This document shows positions 19,547-29,665 of a stretch of DNA of 64,000 nucleotides, piece by piece. This DNA comes from Parvibaculum indicum (GTDB lineage Bacteria; Pseudomonadota; Alphaproteobacteria; Parvibaculales; Parvibaculaceae). The notes beneath the pieces were generated by a model. The model saw only the letters and a program-made list of their open reading frames with translations, ran no database searches and was not told the origin of the DNA. The stretch's first letter is position 1, and every line of letters begins with the position of its first letter. The translations under genes and the position numbers were made by a program. The DNA lies in the NCBI RefSeq assembly GCF_011762095.1, contig NZ_JAASQO010000007.1, positions 124,001-188,000 on the forward strand. The letters are read 5' to 3'.

Positions 19547-20131
19547 ATGTCCAGGCAGACATCGAGCGACAAGCGCGAGACGATCATCGACGCCGCTTTC
19601 GATCTTTTTCGCCATTACGGCTATCGCCGCACCTCCATGGAGGATATCGCCCGGGCCGCCGGCGTCGCCAAGGGGACGCTTTATCTCTATTTCGCCAGCA
19701 AGGAAGAGCTCTTCGAGGCTATCGCCCGAATGCTGGCGACGCGCATGCTGGAGGCGGTCCGGGAGGCCGCCGCCCGCGACCTGCCCCTCGAGGAACAGTT
19801 TCTGGGCGTGCTGGACGCCAAGCTCGGCGCCGTCTGGCGGTGGATCTATTCGAGCCCCCATGCGGCGGAACTGCTGGATCCGCAGCACCAGCTCCCCGAC
19901 GATATTTTCACGGAGGTGGACACGACCTTCCGCGCCGTCATGGCAAGGCTGATCGAAAAGGGCATGGAGAGCGGGGAACTCGACCCGAAAGCTGCCGGGC
20001 TCACGGCGGAAACGGCAGCGGCGACGCTGGTCACGGCCGCCTATGGGGCCGAGAAAGCGCCGGACGAGGCGGAATTCCGCAAAACGCTCGCCAATATCGT
20101 CCGTCTGACGCTCAGGGGCCTCAGGGCCTGA
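19547..20131 (+). CDS. TetR/AcrR family transcriptional regulator
   Basis: A 194-residue repressor-type protein. The N-terminal helix-turn-helix is complete: KRETIIDAAFDLFRHYGYRRTSMEDIARAAGVAKGTLYLYFASKEELFEAIARM. A hydrophobic ligand and dimerisation domain of about 130 residues follows. The start is placed at ATG 19547 (AAAGGGGAC upstream); ATG 19526 is also possible. It is divergent from the D-threonine aldolase-like gene, but the long gap makes a regulatory link uncertain. The ligand is unknown. Confidence 0.85.
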   Translation: MSRQTSSDKRETIIDAAFDLFRHYGYRRTSMEDIARAAGVAKGTLYLYFASKEELFEAIARMLATRMLEAVREAAARDLPLEEQFLGVLDAKLGAVWRWIYSSPHAAELLDPQHQLPDDIFTEVDTTFRAVMARLIEKGMESGELDPKAAGLTAETAAATLVTAAYGAEKAPDEAEFRKTLANIVRLTLRGLRA

Positions 20132-20221
20132 CGGGCGCCGCCCCCCTCTCCAAGGGCCGAAACGCGTACCTTCCCGGGCCGAAAAACCCGAGTCGTTGCA
20201 GCGGTTTATCGCCACTCCACG

Positions 20222-20251
20222 CTTGACACTCCGCCGGCCCACTCCTATCTC
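20222..20251 (+). promoter_or_regulatory. groESL promoter (-35/-10)
   Basis: TTGACA at 20223-20228 and TATCTC at 20246-20251 are spaced by 17 bases, placing transcription start just before or inside the CIRCE element. The overlapping CTTGAC ... CCTATCT also resembles alphaproteobacterial heat-shock sigma-32 promoters, so both holoenzymes may use the site. Confidence 0.6.
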
Positions 20252-20263
20252 TCGCCGGAGCTA

Positions 20264-20290
20264 TTGGCACTCACTTTCCTCGAGTGCTAA
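20264..20290. promoter_or_regulatory. CIRCE element, HrcA operator
   Basis: TTGGCACTC (20264-20272), a 9-base spacer, then GAGTGCTAA (20282-20290). This matches the CIRCE consensus TTAGCACTC-N9-GAGTGCTAA with one mismatch. It lies 63 bases before groES and just after the promoter, where HrcA binding blocks transcription until heat stress. hrcA itself is not in the window. Confidence 0.95.
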
Positions 20291-20353
20291 CAGCTTCCAA
20301 AAAATCCAGGGTTTCCCGCCAGTTCGGCGGTTCCGAAACAGGAGACGCAAGAG

Positions 20354-20665
20354 ATGAAATTCCGTCCTTTGCATGACCGAGTTGTCGTGCGCCGGGTCGA
20401 GGAAGAGGCCAAGACTGCCGGTGGCATCATCATCCCCGAGACCGCTCAGGAAAAGCCCTCCCAGGGCGAGATCGTCGCGGTGGGCCAGGGCGCCCGCGGC
20501 GAAGACGGCAAGGTCGTGCCGCTCGACGTCAAGGTCGGCGACCGTGTGATTTTCGGCAAATGGTCGGGCACGGAAGTGAAGATCGACGGCGAAGACCTCC
20601 TCATCATGAAAGAGGCCGACGTCATGGGTGTGCTCGAAGGCAAATCCAAGAAGGCTGCTGAATAA
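20354..20665 (+). CDS. groES: Co-chaperonin GroES
   Basis: A 103-residue subunit of the heptameric lid of the GroEL chamber. It starts [35 protein letters not shown], with the mobile loop at GGIIIPETA and the typical [32 protein letters not shown]-terminal half. It is about 8 residues longer than E. coli GroES because of a lysine-rich tail (EGKSKKAAE). GGAGACGCAAGAG precedes the ATG. It is controlled by the CIRCE site and promoter just upstream and is co-directional with groEL. Confidence 0.97.
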   Translation: MKFRPLHDRVVVRRVEEEAKTAGGIIIPETAQEKPSQGEIVAVGQGARGEDGKVVPLDVKVGDRVIFGKWSGTEVKIDGEDLLIMKEADVMGVLEGKSKKAAE

Positions 20666-20686
20666 GGCTCGCAAGTCCGATGTAAC

Positions 20687-20704
20687 GGCCCGCGGGCCTT
20701 TTTT
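20687..20704 (+). terminator. Terminator-like hairpin between groES and groEL
   Basis: GGCCCGCGGGCC (20687-20698) is self-complementary and is followed by six T residues (20699-20704). It resembles a short intrinsic terminator but has almost no loop. It could reduce read-through or act as an RNA processing point, giving different groES and groEL levels. Confidence 0.45.
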
Positions 20705-20731
20705 CGTTGCCCGCGCCGACAGGATCCATGA

Positions 20732-22414
<1,683 letters not shown>

Positions 22415-22453
22415 TCATCCCGACCCGTCCGGCCTCACAGCCGACGAGTTCAG

Positions 22454-22484
22454 AAGGGCCGGTGGCGACACCGGCCCTTTTTGT
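22454..22484 (+). terminator. Rho-independent terminator after groEL
   Basis: The left arm AAGGGCCGGTG (22454-22464), tetraloop GCGA and right arm CACCGGCCCTT (22469-22479) form a perfect 11-bp stem, followed by a T tract. It lies 40 bases after the groEL stop. Confidence 0.93.
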
Positions 22485-23100
22485 TGCCCCGTTTTCGGTC
22501 AGCGCGTTTCTCTCAGCGTCCGCTCGACCGCCGCTTTCGCATGGAGCGCGGTCGTATCGAAAAGCGGGACCGAACAATCGCCTTGCCTCCGGCCCGCCGT
22601 CGCGTTTCTCCCTCGCTCTTTTCCATGAGGATCGCGCAGGCATATCGTTCGGCACAAGGAGAGAAAAACTTATCCTCCCCCTCTCACGCACCCCCATATT
22701 GATGGAACCGGCCTTCATCGACGGGGCGCTGTTGGGTTGTCAGGCAGCGCGGAGGGCCGGGCGGCATCCGCAACCCGGGGCGTGACAAACCCCGGCTTCG
22801 CCGGACGCATGCGGGCTGAAAAAGTGCCTGCGTCGAAGCACGAGAAAATGCCGTGCGCGGGGTGGGACAAGCGCCGCCCCTACACATGCCACATGTCACA
22901 TGTAGGAACATGTGCGGTTCGAATTCTGCCCCGCGCCCCTTCTTCCGAAGGACAGCCGGCCAAACCTCCGAGGGCTACGCGCCTTGCGGGGTTGTCCGTG
23001 CTTCTTCCCACGCTTTCAGCCCATGGCGAGATGAAACGGCAGAGAGCCCTTGCCGCTCGCATGCGCGCGCCGACGGATCGTTTCCCTGTCGACGTGCTTT
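22485..23100. other. Long intergenic region without a recognisable gene
   Basis: Between the convergent groEL and metE terminators lie about 600 bases. Several short frames are open on both strands, but none shows a ribosome site plus a plausible protein. The only structure is three exact ACATGT copies at 22891-22896, 22898-22903 and 22908-22913, the last two forming a perfect CACATGT-AGGA-ACATGTG hairpin (22897-22914). It may be decayed sequence. Confidence 0.5.
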
Positions 23101-23103
23101 AAA

Positions 23104-23130
23104 GAGGACGGTCCATCGGACCGCCCTCTC
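23104..23130 (-). terminator. Rho-independent terminator after metE
   Basis: Read on the minus strand, GAGGGCGGTCC, a GAT loop and GGACCGTCCTC form a stem with one mismatch, followed by TTT. It begins a few bases beyond the metE stop at 23137. Confidence 0.8.
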
Positions 23131-23136
23131 CCGATG

Positions 23137-25440
23137 TTACTCGGCGGCGACGCCGAGTTCTGCTCTGAGGCTCCTTGCCGCCTCGACCATGGTGCCCAGC
23201 GCGGCTTCGGTTTCCGGCCAGCCGCGCGTCTTCAACCCGCAATCCGGATTGACCCAGATATGTTCGGCCGGCAGGCGGCTTGTCGCCAGCCGGAGCAGGT
23301 CTGCCATCTCCTCGGTCTTCGGTACGCGGGGCGAATGGATGTCATAGACGCCCGGCCCGATTTCGTTGGGGTACTCGTAGTTCACGAAAGCATCGAGAAG
23401 CTCCATGCGCGAGCGCGATGTCTCGATGGAAATCACATCCGCATCCAGCGACGCAATCGCCTCGATGATATCGTTGAACTCCGAATAGCACATATGAGTG
23501 TGGATCTGCGTCTCGTCCTTCACGCCGGAGGCGGAAAGACGGAAGCACTCCGACGCCCAGTCGAGATATTCGTTCCAGCGTGAGCGGCGCAGGGGCAGCC
23601 CTTCGCGCAAGGCCGGTTCGTCGATCTGGATCATGCCGATCCCCGCCGCCTCCAGATCGTTCACCTCGTCGCGGATGGCGAGCGCAATCTGGCGGCACGT
23701 CTCCGAGCGCGGCTGATCGTTGCGCACGAAGGACCATTGCAGGATCGTCACCGGCCCGGTCAGCATGCCTTTCACCGGCTTTTCGGTCAGCGACTGGGCG
23801 TAGGCCGACCATTCCACTGTCATCGGATGCGGCCGCGATACGTCGCCGAAGATGATCGGCGGCTTCACGCAACGCGAGCCGTAACTCTGCACCCAGCCGA
23901 ATTTGGTGAAGGCAAAGCCGTCCAGCATCTCGCCGAAATATTCCACCATGTCGGTGCGCTCGAACTCCCCATGCACCAGCACGTCGAGGCCGAGCTTTTC
24001 CTGCACGCGAATACCGCGTTCGGTTTCGGCCTTCAGGAACTCTTCATAGGCTTCGCCGGTCATCTCACCCTTGCGGAACTTCGCACGGGCCTGGCGTACC
24101 TCTTTCGTCTGCGGGAAGGAACCGATGGTCGTCGTCGGCAGCTTCGGCAATGCGAAATGCGCCAACTGCGTCCTACGCCGCATAGCGAAGGCGCTTTTGC
24201 GATGCGCCATATCTGGCGTTATGGCCGCCATGCGTTCGCGTACCTTCGGATTGTGCGTCCGCTCCGAGGCAAAGCGCGTGCGCTGCGCCTTTGCAGACGC
24301 TTCGAAAACATCCGCGACGGCGGCACGGCCTTCGTTCATCGCCCGTGTCAGCGCTTCGATTTCGCCGAGCTTTTCCTGCGCAAAAGCGAGCCAGCTTTTG
24401 AGTTCGTCATCCAGCCCGCTTTCGAGCTCCAGGCTATAGGGGACATGGAGAAGCGAACAGGAGGTCGAGAGGATCAGCCTGTCGTCGCCCATCCGCGCCA
24501 GCGCATGCTGTGCCAGCTTGTGCGCCGCCTCGAGATCGGCCCGCCAGATATTCCGCCCGTCGATCAGGCCGAGCGACAATGTCTTGTCGGAGGGAAAGGC
24601 GTCGATGGCGCTTTCGATCGTTTCAGCGCCACGCACGGCGTCGAGATGGATTGCAGCCACCGGCAATGCGAAGGCCATATCGCGATTGTCCACCGGCAGT
24701 TCGTCGAAATAAGCAGTGAGGTGAATTGACAGTTCCGGCACCTCCCGGGCGATCCGCTCGAACGTCTCACGGTAGATGGCCCGCTCGCGGTCGGAGAGTT
24801 CCAGCGTGAGGCAGGGCTCGTCGAGCTGCACACATTCCGCGCCCTGGGCCGCGAGCCCCTTCAGCACCTCCAGATAGACCGGCAACAGCGCGGGCAAAAG
24901 TTCCGATGGCGCAAAGCCGTCCTGCGTCGCCTTGCCGAGCATCAGGAAGGAGACCGGCCCCAGCAGCACGGGACGCGTCGCATAGCCCAGCGATTTCGCC
25001 TCGGCGAATTCATCGAAGGGTTTGCGCGAGGCGATGCGAAAACTCGTCTGCGGCGAGAGTTCCGGCACGATGTAGTGATAGTTCGTATCGAACCATTTCG
25101 TCATTTCCATCGCAGCGACGTCACGCTTGCCGTCCTGCGCACCCCGGGCCATGGCGAAATAGGTCGCGAGATCGACATCGCCGTCCACGCGCCCGAAACG
25201 CTCGGGGATCGCGCCGAGAAGGCAGCACATGTCGAGCACCTGATCGTAGAGCGAAAAGTCGTTGCTCGGAATGTAGTCGATGCCATGGCTTTTCTGCGTA
25301 GCCCATGCGGCGGCGCGCATGGCAGCGGCTGTTTCCTGAAGCGCCTGCGTGTCGCCATCCGACCAATAGGTCTCCAGCGCTTTCTTGAGTTCGCGCCTCG
25401 GGCCGATACGGGGATAGCCGAGTGTGGCTGATCTGGTCAT
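23137..25440 (-). CDS. metE: Cobalamin-independent methionine synthase
   Basis: A 767-residue enzyme transferring methyl from 5-methyltetrahydropteroyltri-glutamate to homocysteine. Both barrels are present: N-terminal [20 protein letters not shown], and C-terminal zinc ligands H649 and C651 (HTHMC), E673 (ISIETS) and C734 ([11 protein letters not shown]), matching H641, C643, E665 and C726 of E. coli MetE with an offset of 8. AAAGAGGA precedes the ATG. It lies 108 bases downstream of the thioesterase gene on the same strand, and both lie below a cobalamin riboswitch, fitting repression of MetE when B12 allows MetH to work. Confidence 0.96.
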   Translation of the reverse strand: MTRSATLGYPRIGPRRELKKALETYWSDGDTQALQETAAAMRAAAWATQKSHGIDYIPSNDFSLYDQVLDMCCLLGAIPERFGRVDGDVDLATYFAMARGAQDGKRDVAAMEMTKWFDTNYHYIVPELSPQTSFRIASRKPFDEFAEAKSLGYATRPVLLGPVSFLMLGKATQDGFAPSELLPALLPVYLEVLKGLAAQGAECVQLDEPCLTLELSDRERAIYRETFERIAREVPELSIHLTAYFDELPVDNRDMAFALPVAAIHLDAVRGAETIESAIDAFPSDKTLSLGLIDGRNIWRADLEAAHKLAQHALARMGDDRLILSTSCSLLHVPYSLELESGLDDELKSWLAFAQEKLGEIEALTRAMNEGRAAVADVFEASAKAQRTRFASERTHNPKVRERMAAITPDMAHRKSAFAMRRRTQLAHFALPKLPTTTIGSFPQTKEVRQARAKFRKGEMTGEAYEEFLKAETERGIRVQEKLGLDVLVHGEFERTDMVEYFGEMLDGFAFTKFGWVQSYGSRCVKPPIIFGDVSRPHPMTVEWSAYAQSLTEKPVKGMLTGPVTILQWSFVRNDQPRSETCRQIALAIRDEVNDLEAAGIGMIQIDEPALREGLPLRRSRWNEYLDWASECFRLSASGVKDETQIHTHMCYSEFNDIIEAIASLDADVISIETSRSRMELLDAFVNYEYPNEIGPGVYDIHSPRVPKTEEMADLLRLATSRLPAEHIWVNPDCGLKTRGWPETEAALGTMVEAARSLRAELGVAAE

Positions 25441-25548
25441 GATTCCTCTTTCTGTGTGTCGCGGCGGTGCAGATGAAGGAAGGGGCGCGACGCCGGGCTC
25501 ACCGGCACCGCCACTTGCGATGATCCGTCGTTCCGCGCCCCGATCCGG

Positions 25549-26349
25549 TCAATCGAGACGCGGCGGCACCTGAGCCGGACGGCCCTTGTCGTCCAGTGCG
25601 ACCATGGTAAAGCGTCCCACGGCGCTGGAGCGGACATCGCCCGTCATCGGATCCTCGACATCGAGATCGACGCCGACGCGAATGGAACTCTTGCCCGTCA
25701 TGAGGATGCGCGCAGTGAGAATGGCGAACTCGCCCACTTTCACGGGGCAGCGGAACTCAACCTCTTCCGAGGCGGCCATCACCACGGTCATGCGGCAATG
25801 GCGCGTCGCAGCGACGAAGGCGGCCTTGCCCATCATCGACAGCGCTTCCCCGCCGAACAGGATATCGCGGTGATTGCTGGTGTCGGGAAAGACGACTTCC
25901 ACGAACTGCGTGAGATTGTCGTCAGGCGGCGGCGAAGCGACGGCCGACGGCGGCGGCATTGGCGCTTCCGCTTCGCCAATCGATGCCATCACCATGCGCC
26001 CGCTCACGGCCCTCTGCCGGTCGCCGGTCAACAGGTCTTCGGCGACAAGCTCGCACATCACGTCGCAGCTGTTCCGGCCCGTTTTCACGATATGGGCGGA
26101 CAGTTCGGCAAGCTGCCCTGGCAGCACGGGCTTACCGAAAGCGACATCATTGATGGCAGCCGTCACCATGCGCCGGCGCGTGAACCGCGTGGCGGCGATA
26201 TAGCCTGCCCTGTCCATCAGGGCGAGCGAGGCGCCGCCGAACAACGTGCCGTGGTGATTGGTCTGCTCGGGAAAGACGAGTTCGGCTATTCGCGTAAAGG
26301 GGATGGCCGGCATGGGTGCCGGCGCGCAGAGGCCCAAAGGGATTTCCAT
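25549..26349 (-). CDS. Tandem-hotdog acyl-CoA thioesterase
   Basis: A 266-residue protein with two 4HBT hotdog domains (about 15-125 and 145-255) joined by a Pro-rich linker (MPPPSAVASPPPDD). Domain 1 has PEQTNHHGTLFGGASLALMD with the catalytic-type Asp at residue 46. Domain 2 has PDTSNHRDILFGGEALSMMG, where that Asp is replaced by Gly174, so only one half keeps the acid. Such asymmetry is known in double-hotdog thioesterases like ACOT7. It should hydrolyse acyl-CoA to free acid. ATG 26349 (AGGACA upstream) is preferred over GTG 26394. It lies between the cobalamin riboswitch and metE. Confidence 0.82.
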   Translation of the reverse strand: MEIPLGLCAPAPMPAIPFTRIAELVFPEQTNHHGTLFGGASLALMDRAGYIAATRFTRRRMVTAAINDVAFGKPVLPGQLAELSAHIVKTGRNSCDVMCELVAEDLLTGDRQRAVSGRMVMASIGEAEAPMPPPSAVASPPPDDNLTQFVEVVFPDTSNHRDILFGGEALSMMGKAAFVAATRHCRMTVVMAASEEVEFRCPVKVGEFAILTARILMTGKSSIRVGVDLDVEDPMTGDVRSSAVGRFTMVALDDKGRPAQVPPRLD

Positions 26350-26468
26350 GATTGTGTCCTGTCTGAAGCAACGAAATACGCCGCCAGCGGACACAGTCGG
26401 ATGGATGCAACCGGTTCGTCGTTTTGTGTTTGCCGGTTATGACACCGGCGGGTCTTTGTGTTCTGCAT
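26286..26468 (-). CDS. Possible 60-codon leader ORF below the cobalamin riboswitch
   Basis: ATG 26468 has the best Shine-Dalgarno in this leader (GGAGG, 5 bases upstream) and is the first start codon after the riboswitch. It would encode a basic, Arg/Gln-rich 60-residue peptide (MQNTKTRRCHNRQTQNDEPV...) with no recognisable domain. It ends 63 bases inside the thioesterase gene, in a different frame. It could be a regulatory leader peptide or a chance frame; composition gives no support for a stable protein. Confidence 0.3.
   Translation of the reverse strand: MQNTKTRRCHNRQTQNDEPVASIRLCPLAAYFVASDRTQSWKSLWASARRHPCRPSPLRE
26432..26449 (-). promoter_or_regulatory. Leader hairpin upstream of the thioesterase gene
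   Basis: GCCGGT (26432-26437), a 6-base loop and ACCGGC (26444-26449) form a perfect 6-bp stem in the transcript leader, between the ATG at 26468 and the thioesterase start at 26349. There is no T tract on the minus strand, so it is not an obvious terminator. Confidence 0.45.
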
Positions 26469-26472
26469 CTTT

Positions 26473-26499
26473 TCCTCCAGGGTACACCCCGCCCCTTGG
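26473..26499 (-). promoter_or_regulatory. Riboswitch expression-platform hairpin touching a Shine-Dalgarno
   Basis: On the minus strand CCAAGGG (26499-26493) can pair with CCCTGG (26482-26477) with one bulged base. The 3' arm runs directly into AGGA of the ribosome site (26476-26473) before ATG 26468. This suggests translational control by cobalamin, though the alternative pairing was not computed. Confidence 0.5.
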
Positions 26500-26516
26500 T
26501 TCGCGTTGACGGCGTA

Positions 26517-26700
26517 ATGGCAGGTCTCCTGGCTCACAGGTCTCCGATCTTCCCGGCCTTCCCGGCATCCTGCGGCGGACGCCAGTGGCAATTGAGGTCG
26601 ATCTCTCTGCTTACAGTTGCGGGGGCAGCCGCGGCTTTGAACCGCGTTCCCTTTTCATCCACTGGCGTTACCCGGCGGAACCACTACACGCGGAAGACTA
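26517..26700 (-). ncRNA. Cobalamin riboswitch
   Basis: Read on the minus strand, the conserved blocks appear in order: GTGGTTCCGCCGGG near the 5' side, GATGAAAAGGGAA, a CGCGG-TTCAAAG-CCGCG hairpin, CTGCCCCCGCAACTGTAAGC, GCCACTGGCG (the B12-box region) and the 3' element AGCCAGGAGACCTGCC (26534-26519). The domain is complete. It is followed on the same strand by the thioesterase gene and metE. Adenosylcobalamin binding should turn expression off, saving the costly MetE enzyme. Confidence 0.94.
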
Positions 26701-26754
26701 TGCGGCGGACGATCGGGGTGCAACCCCTCCCGGTCCGACCGTCTTTGCGTCACA

Positions 26755-27381
26755 TCAGATGCCGTCCGGAAGAAACGCCTCGTATTCCAGTCGCAGCATG
26801 CGTCCGTATTCGGCGACGAGGCGGTCGCCCTCCTTGCGGTCCACGGCGATAGCCAGGCGCACCGCCGCGCCGGTGAGCTGCATCAACAGGAAACAGACCG
26901 TATCGAGGCGGGCATGTTCCTTCTTCGGCACGAAGGGCTTCAGCGCACCCGCCACGATGCGGGCATTCTCGCGGCTGTCCTCGATGTCCATGTCCTGAAT
27001 GTCCTTGTCGGACTGCGTGCCCGACCAGATGTCCCGCGTCACCGGCTCCATGAGGAACATCGCGTAGTAGCCTTCCAGCAGATTGTCGAGACGGCCGAGC
27101 GCATCCTCCACGCTTTCGACATCGGCAAGACTTTCCCGCAGTCCTTCGCGCACGCGCAGCATGATGCGCTCGGCCAGCGTGCGAACGATCGAGGCCTTGT
27201 CGGGAAAATACTGGTAGAGCGAACCGATGGGCACGCCGGCCCGCGCCGCGATCTCGCTCATGCGCAGCTGGTCCGATCCCGTCCGCTCGATGAGTTCGGT
27301 CGCCGCCGTCAGAATTTTCTCTACCCGCGCCCGCGCTCTTGCCTGTGTCGGCTGACGCCGGACCGCCGTGTTTTCGGTCAT
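26755..27381 (-). CDS. TetR/AcrR family transcriptional regulator
   Basis: A 208-residue regulator with the N-terminal helix-turn-helix RARARVEKILTAATELIERTGSDQLRMSEIAARAGVPIGSLYQYFPDKASIVRTLAERI. ATG 27381 has CAGGGAAA upstream and is preferred to ATG 27411, whose only AGGA lies one base from the codon. It is divergent from the FMO-SDR pair, and a TCACATTT-TAC-AAATGTGA palindrome lies between them, so it probably represses that operon and itself. The inducer is unknown. Confidence 0.85.
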   Translation of the reverse strand: MTENTAVRRQPTQARARARVEKILTAATELIERTGSDQLRMSEIAARAGVPIGSLYQYFPDKASIVRTLAERIMLRVREGLRESLADVESVEDALGRLDNLLEGYYAMFLMEPVTRDIWSGTQSDKDIQDMDIEDSRENARIVAGALKPFVPKKEHARLDTVCFLLMQLTGAAVRLAIAVDRKEGDRLVAEYGRMLRLEYEAFLPDGI

Positions 27382-27430
27382 TTTCCCTGCCGTTTCGGAA
27401 TCGACTTGCATTCCTAAATATGAGGCTTTA

Positions 27431-27449
27431 TCACATTTTACAAATGTGA
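27431..27449. promoter_or_regulatory. Probable TetR operator between the TetR and FMO genes
   Basis: A perfect inverted repeat with 8-bp arms, TCACATTT (27431-27438) and AAATGTGA (27442-27449), and a 3-base centre. It is 31 bases upstream of the FMO start and 50 upstream of the TetR start, ideally placed to control both promoters. Confidence 0.7.
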
Positions 27450-27479
27450 GGGATATTCATATTCGAAAGGGAGAAGAAT

Positions 27480-28841
27480 ATGGCTGCGACCAAGGCGGGA
27501 AAAGTCTGCATTGTGGGCGGCGGACCGGCGGGGCTCAGCCTCGTTCGGACATTCCTGCGCTACGGCATTCCCTTCGACTGTTTCGAACGGCACAGCGATG
27601 TGGGCGGGCTCTGGGACCAGAGCAATCCGGGCTCGCCGGTCTATGACACGGCGCATTTCATCTCGTCGAAAACGCAGTCGCATTATCACGACTTCGACAT
27701 GCCGGCGGATTATCCGGACTACCCGTCGAACCGGGACATCCTGAACTACATGCGCAGCTTCGCCGATGCCTATGGCCTGCGCGAGCACATCACCTTCAAC
27801 ACCTCCGTCGACAAGGCGGAGATGCAGGAAGACGGAAGCTGGCGCGTGACGCTGTCCAATGGCGAAACGCGAGACTATGCCTCGCTGGTCTGCGCGAACG
27901 GCACCAACTGGCATCCGGTCATGCCGGACTATCCGGGCGAGTTCACCGGCGAAATGCGCCATGCCGTCACCTATCGCAACGCAGAGGAATTCAAAGGCAA
28001 GCGCGTCATGGTCATCGGCGCGGGCAATTCAGGCTGCGATATCGCCTGCGACGCAGCCTTCGGCGCGGACAAGGCCTTCATCAGCCTGCGGCGCGGCTAT
28101 CACTTCGTGCCGAAGCGGCTTTTCGGCGTCCCCGCCGATGTGATCGCCGCTTCCGGCCCTGCCCTGCCGATGTGGCTGGAACAGCGCGTGTTCGGTCTCA
28201 TGCTCAAGGTGCTGAACGGCGATCTGACGCGGCTCGGCCTGCAGGCGCCGGATCATCGCGTGTTCGAGTCCCATCCGATCGTCAACGACCAGCTTCTCCA
28301 CTATCTCGCGCATGGCGACATCCGGGCAAAACCCGATGTGGAGCGCTTCGAGGGCAAGACAGTCCATTTCAAGGATGGCACGTCGGAAGAGATCGACCTC
28401 ATCATCTGTGCCACGGGATATGAGTGGAAGGTGCCTTATGTCGATCCCTCCCTCTTCACCTGGAAATCGGGACGGCCGGATTTCTACATGAACCTCTTCA
28501 GCCGCGAGCATCCGAGCCTCTATTCGCTGGGCATGATGGAAACCAATGGCGGCGCCTACAAGCTCTTCGACCAGATGGCCGACCTTATTGCGCATAGCAT
28601 CATGATCCGTGCGGAAGGCGGTAAGAAATCGAAGGCCTTCGACCGGTTCGTCGCAACCGACAAACCGGACCTGACGGGCGGCATCCGTTTCGTCGGCTCG
28701 GCACGACATGCGACCTATGTGGAGATCGCGGCCTATCGCAAGCACATGAAAAAGGTGCGCCGCAAATTCGGCTGGAGCGACCTTGAGGATGGCTGCTTCG
28801 AGAGCCTGCGTCGCGACACCCCCGTCAAAGAGGCCGCCTGA
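27480..28841 (+). CDS. Flavin-containing monooxygenase
   Basis: A 453-residue class B flavoprotein monooxygenase. The FAD Rossmann motif is GGGPAG (13-18), the FMO fingerprint is FTGEMRHAVTY (155-165, FxGxxxHxxxY form), and the NADPH site is VIGAGNSG (178-185). The terminal Tyr rather than Trp of the fingerprint points to FMO-type N/S oxygenation or type II Baeyer-Villiger activity. AAAGGGAGAAG precedes the ATG. Its stop overlaps the start of the SDR gene, so the pair forms an operon, probably under the divergent TetR regulator. Confidence 0.9.
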   Translation: MAATKAGKVCIVGGGPAGLSLVRTFLRYGIPFDCFERHSDVGGLWDQSNPGSPVYDTAHFISSKTQSHYHDFDMPADYPDYPSNRDILNYMRSFADAYGLREHITFNTSVDKAEMQEDGSWRVTLSNGETRDYASLVCANGTNWHPVMPDYPGEFTGEMRHAVTYRNAEEFKGKRVMVIGAGNSGCDIACDAAFGADKAFISLRRGYHFVPKRLFGVPADVIAASGPALPMWLEQRVFGLMLKVLNGDLTRLGLQAPDHRVFESHPIVNDQLLHYLAHGDIRAKPDVERFEGKTVHFKDGTSEEIDLIICATGYEWKVPYVDPSLFTWKSGRPDFYMNLFSREHPSLYSLGMMETNGGAYKLFDQMADLIAHSIMIRAEGGKKSKAFDRFVATDKPDLTGGIRFVGSARHATYVEIAAYRKHMKKVRRKFGWSDLEDGCFESLRRDTPVKEAA

Positions 28842-29665
28842 TGCCGGGAGACCATCTCGCGGGCCGCAAGGCGCTGGTAACGGGCGCGGCAGGCGGCATC
28901 GGTCAGGCCGTCGCGCGCCTGCTCGACCGGCAGGGCATGAAACTCATTCTGGTGGACCGGAACGAGGAGGCCGTCCGTAACACGGTTTCATCCCTCCTCA
29001 CCTCGCCGGAGATCATTGCCTGCGACCTGTCGGATCGCGACGATGTGGAGCGGCTCTGCGCGCATATCGCGCGGGCACATTCCGACCTCCATGCGCTGGT
29101 GAACAATGCCGGTATCGGACTGCCCGGGCCGGTCAATGCCCTTGAGATGGACGTTATCGACGCTCATCTCGAGATCAATCTGCGGGCGCCCGTCCGGCTC
29201 ATGCGCGCCGTTGCGCCGCTGATGGAGGCGCGCGGCGACGGTGCCATGGTCGCCACGGTTTCTCTGGGCGGCGTCTTGGCGCTGAAGGACAGCGCGCCCT
29301 ATTCCGCTTCCAAATTCGGCCTTCGCGGTTTCCTCTGCGGCCTTCATCAGGAGCTGCATCCGAAAGGGGTGAAAGTGTCGGGGATCTATCCGGCCGCAGT
29401 CGATACCCCCATGCTGCATCACGAGGCGACGCATGGCGGCTCCGTCCTCAATTTTGTGGACAAGGTGATGACGCCGGAGGATGTGGCGCAAGCCCTCCTC
29501 AAAGGCATCGAAACCGGCAAGCTCGAAATCTATGTGCCTTACAGCGCCAGCGTGACGGCGCGTATCGCCGCCGCCTTCCCATGGATGATCCGCCCTCTCC
29601 TGCCGACGCTTGAAAAGATCGGCGAGGCGGGCCGAAAGAAATTCGTCGCCCGGAAAGGCTTATAA
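28841..29665 (+). CDS. Short-chain dehydrogenase/reductase
   Basis: A 274-residue classical SDR. The cofactor motif is TGAAGGIG (about 14-21), NNAG follows near residue 88, and the catalytic Tyr-Lys is in YSASK near residue 152 with a preceding serine in ATVSLGG. It likely oxidises an alcohol or reduces a carbonyl of the substrate handled by the FMO, with whose stop its start overlaps (TGATG). Its last 6 bases overlap the convergent TSUP gene. Confidence 0.9.
   Translation: MPGDHLAGRKALVTGAAGGIGQAVARLLDRQGMKLILVDRNEEAVRNTVSSLLTSPEIIACDLSDRDDVERLCAHIARAHSDLHALVNNAGIGLPGPVNALEMDVIDAHLEINLRAPVRLMRAVAPLMEARGDGAMVATVSLGGVLALKDSAPYSASKFGLRGFLCGLHQELHPKGVKVSGIYPAAVDTPMLHHEATHGGSVLNFVDKVMTPEDVAQALLKGIETGKLEIYVPYSASVTARIAAAFPWMIRPLLPTLEKIGEAGRKKFVARKGL

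Noticed and set aside
22914-22940. GGTTCGAATTC, resembling a tRNA T-arm
   Set aside because: The stem bases do not pair and no acceptor, D or anticodon arm lies upstream.
22462-23347. Several 60-160 codon frames between groEL and metE
   Set aside because: None combines a ribosome site, sensible composition and similarity; some run into the metE coding region antisense.
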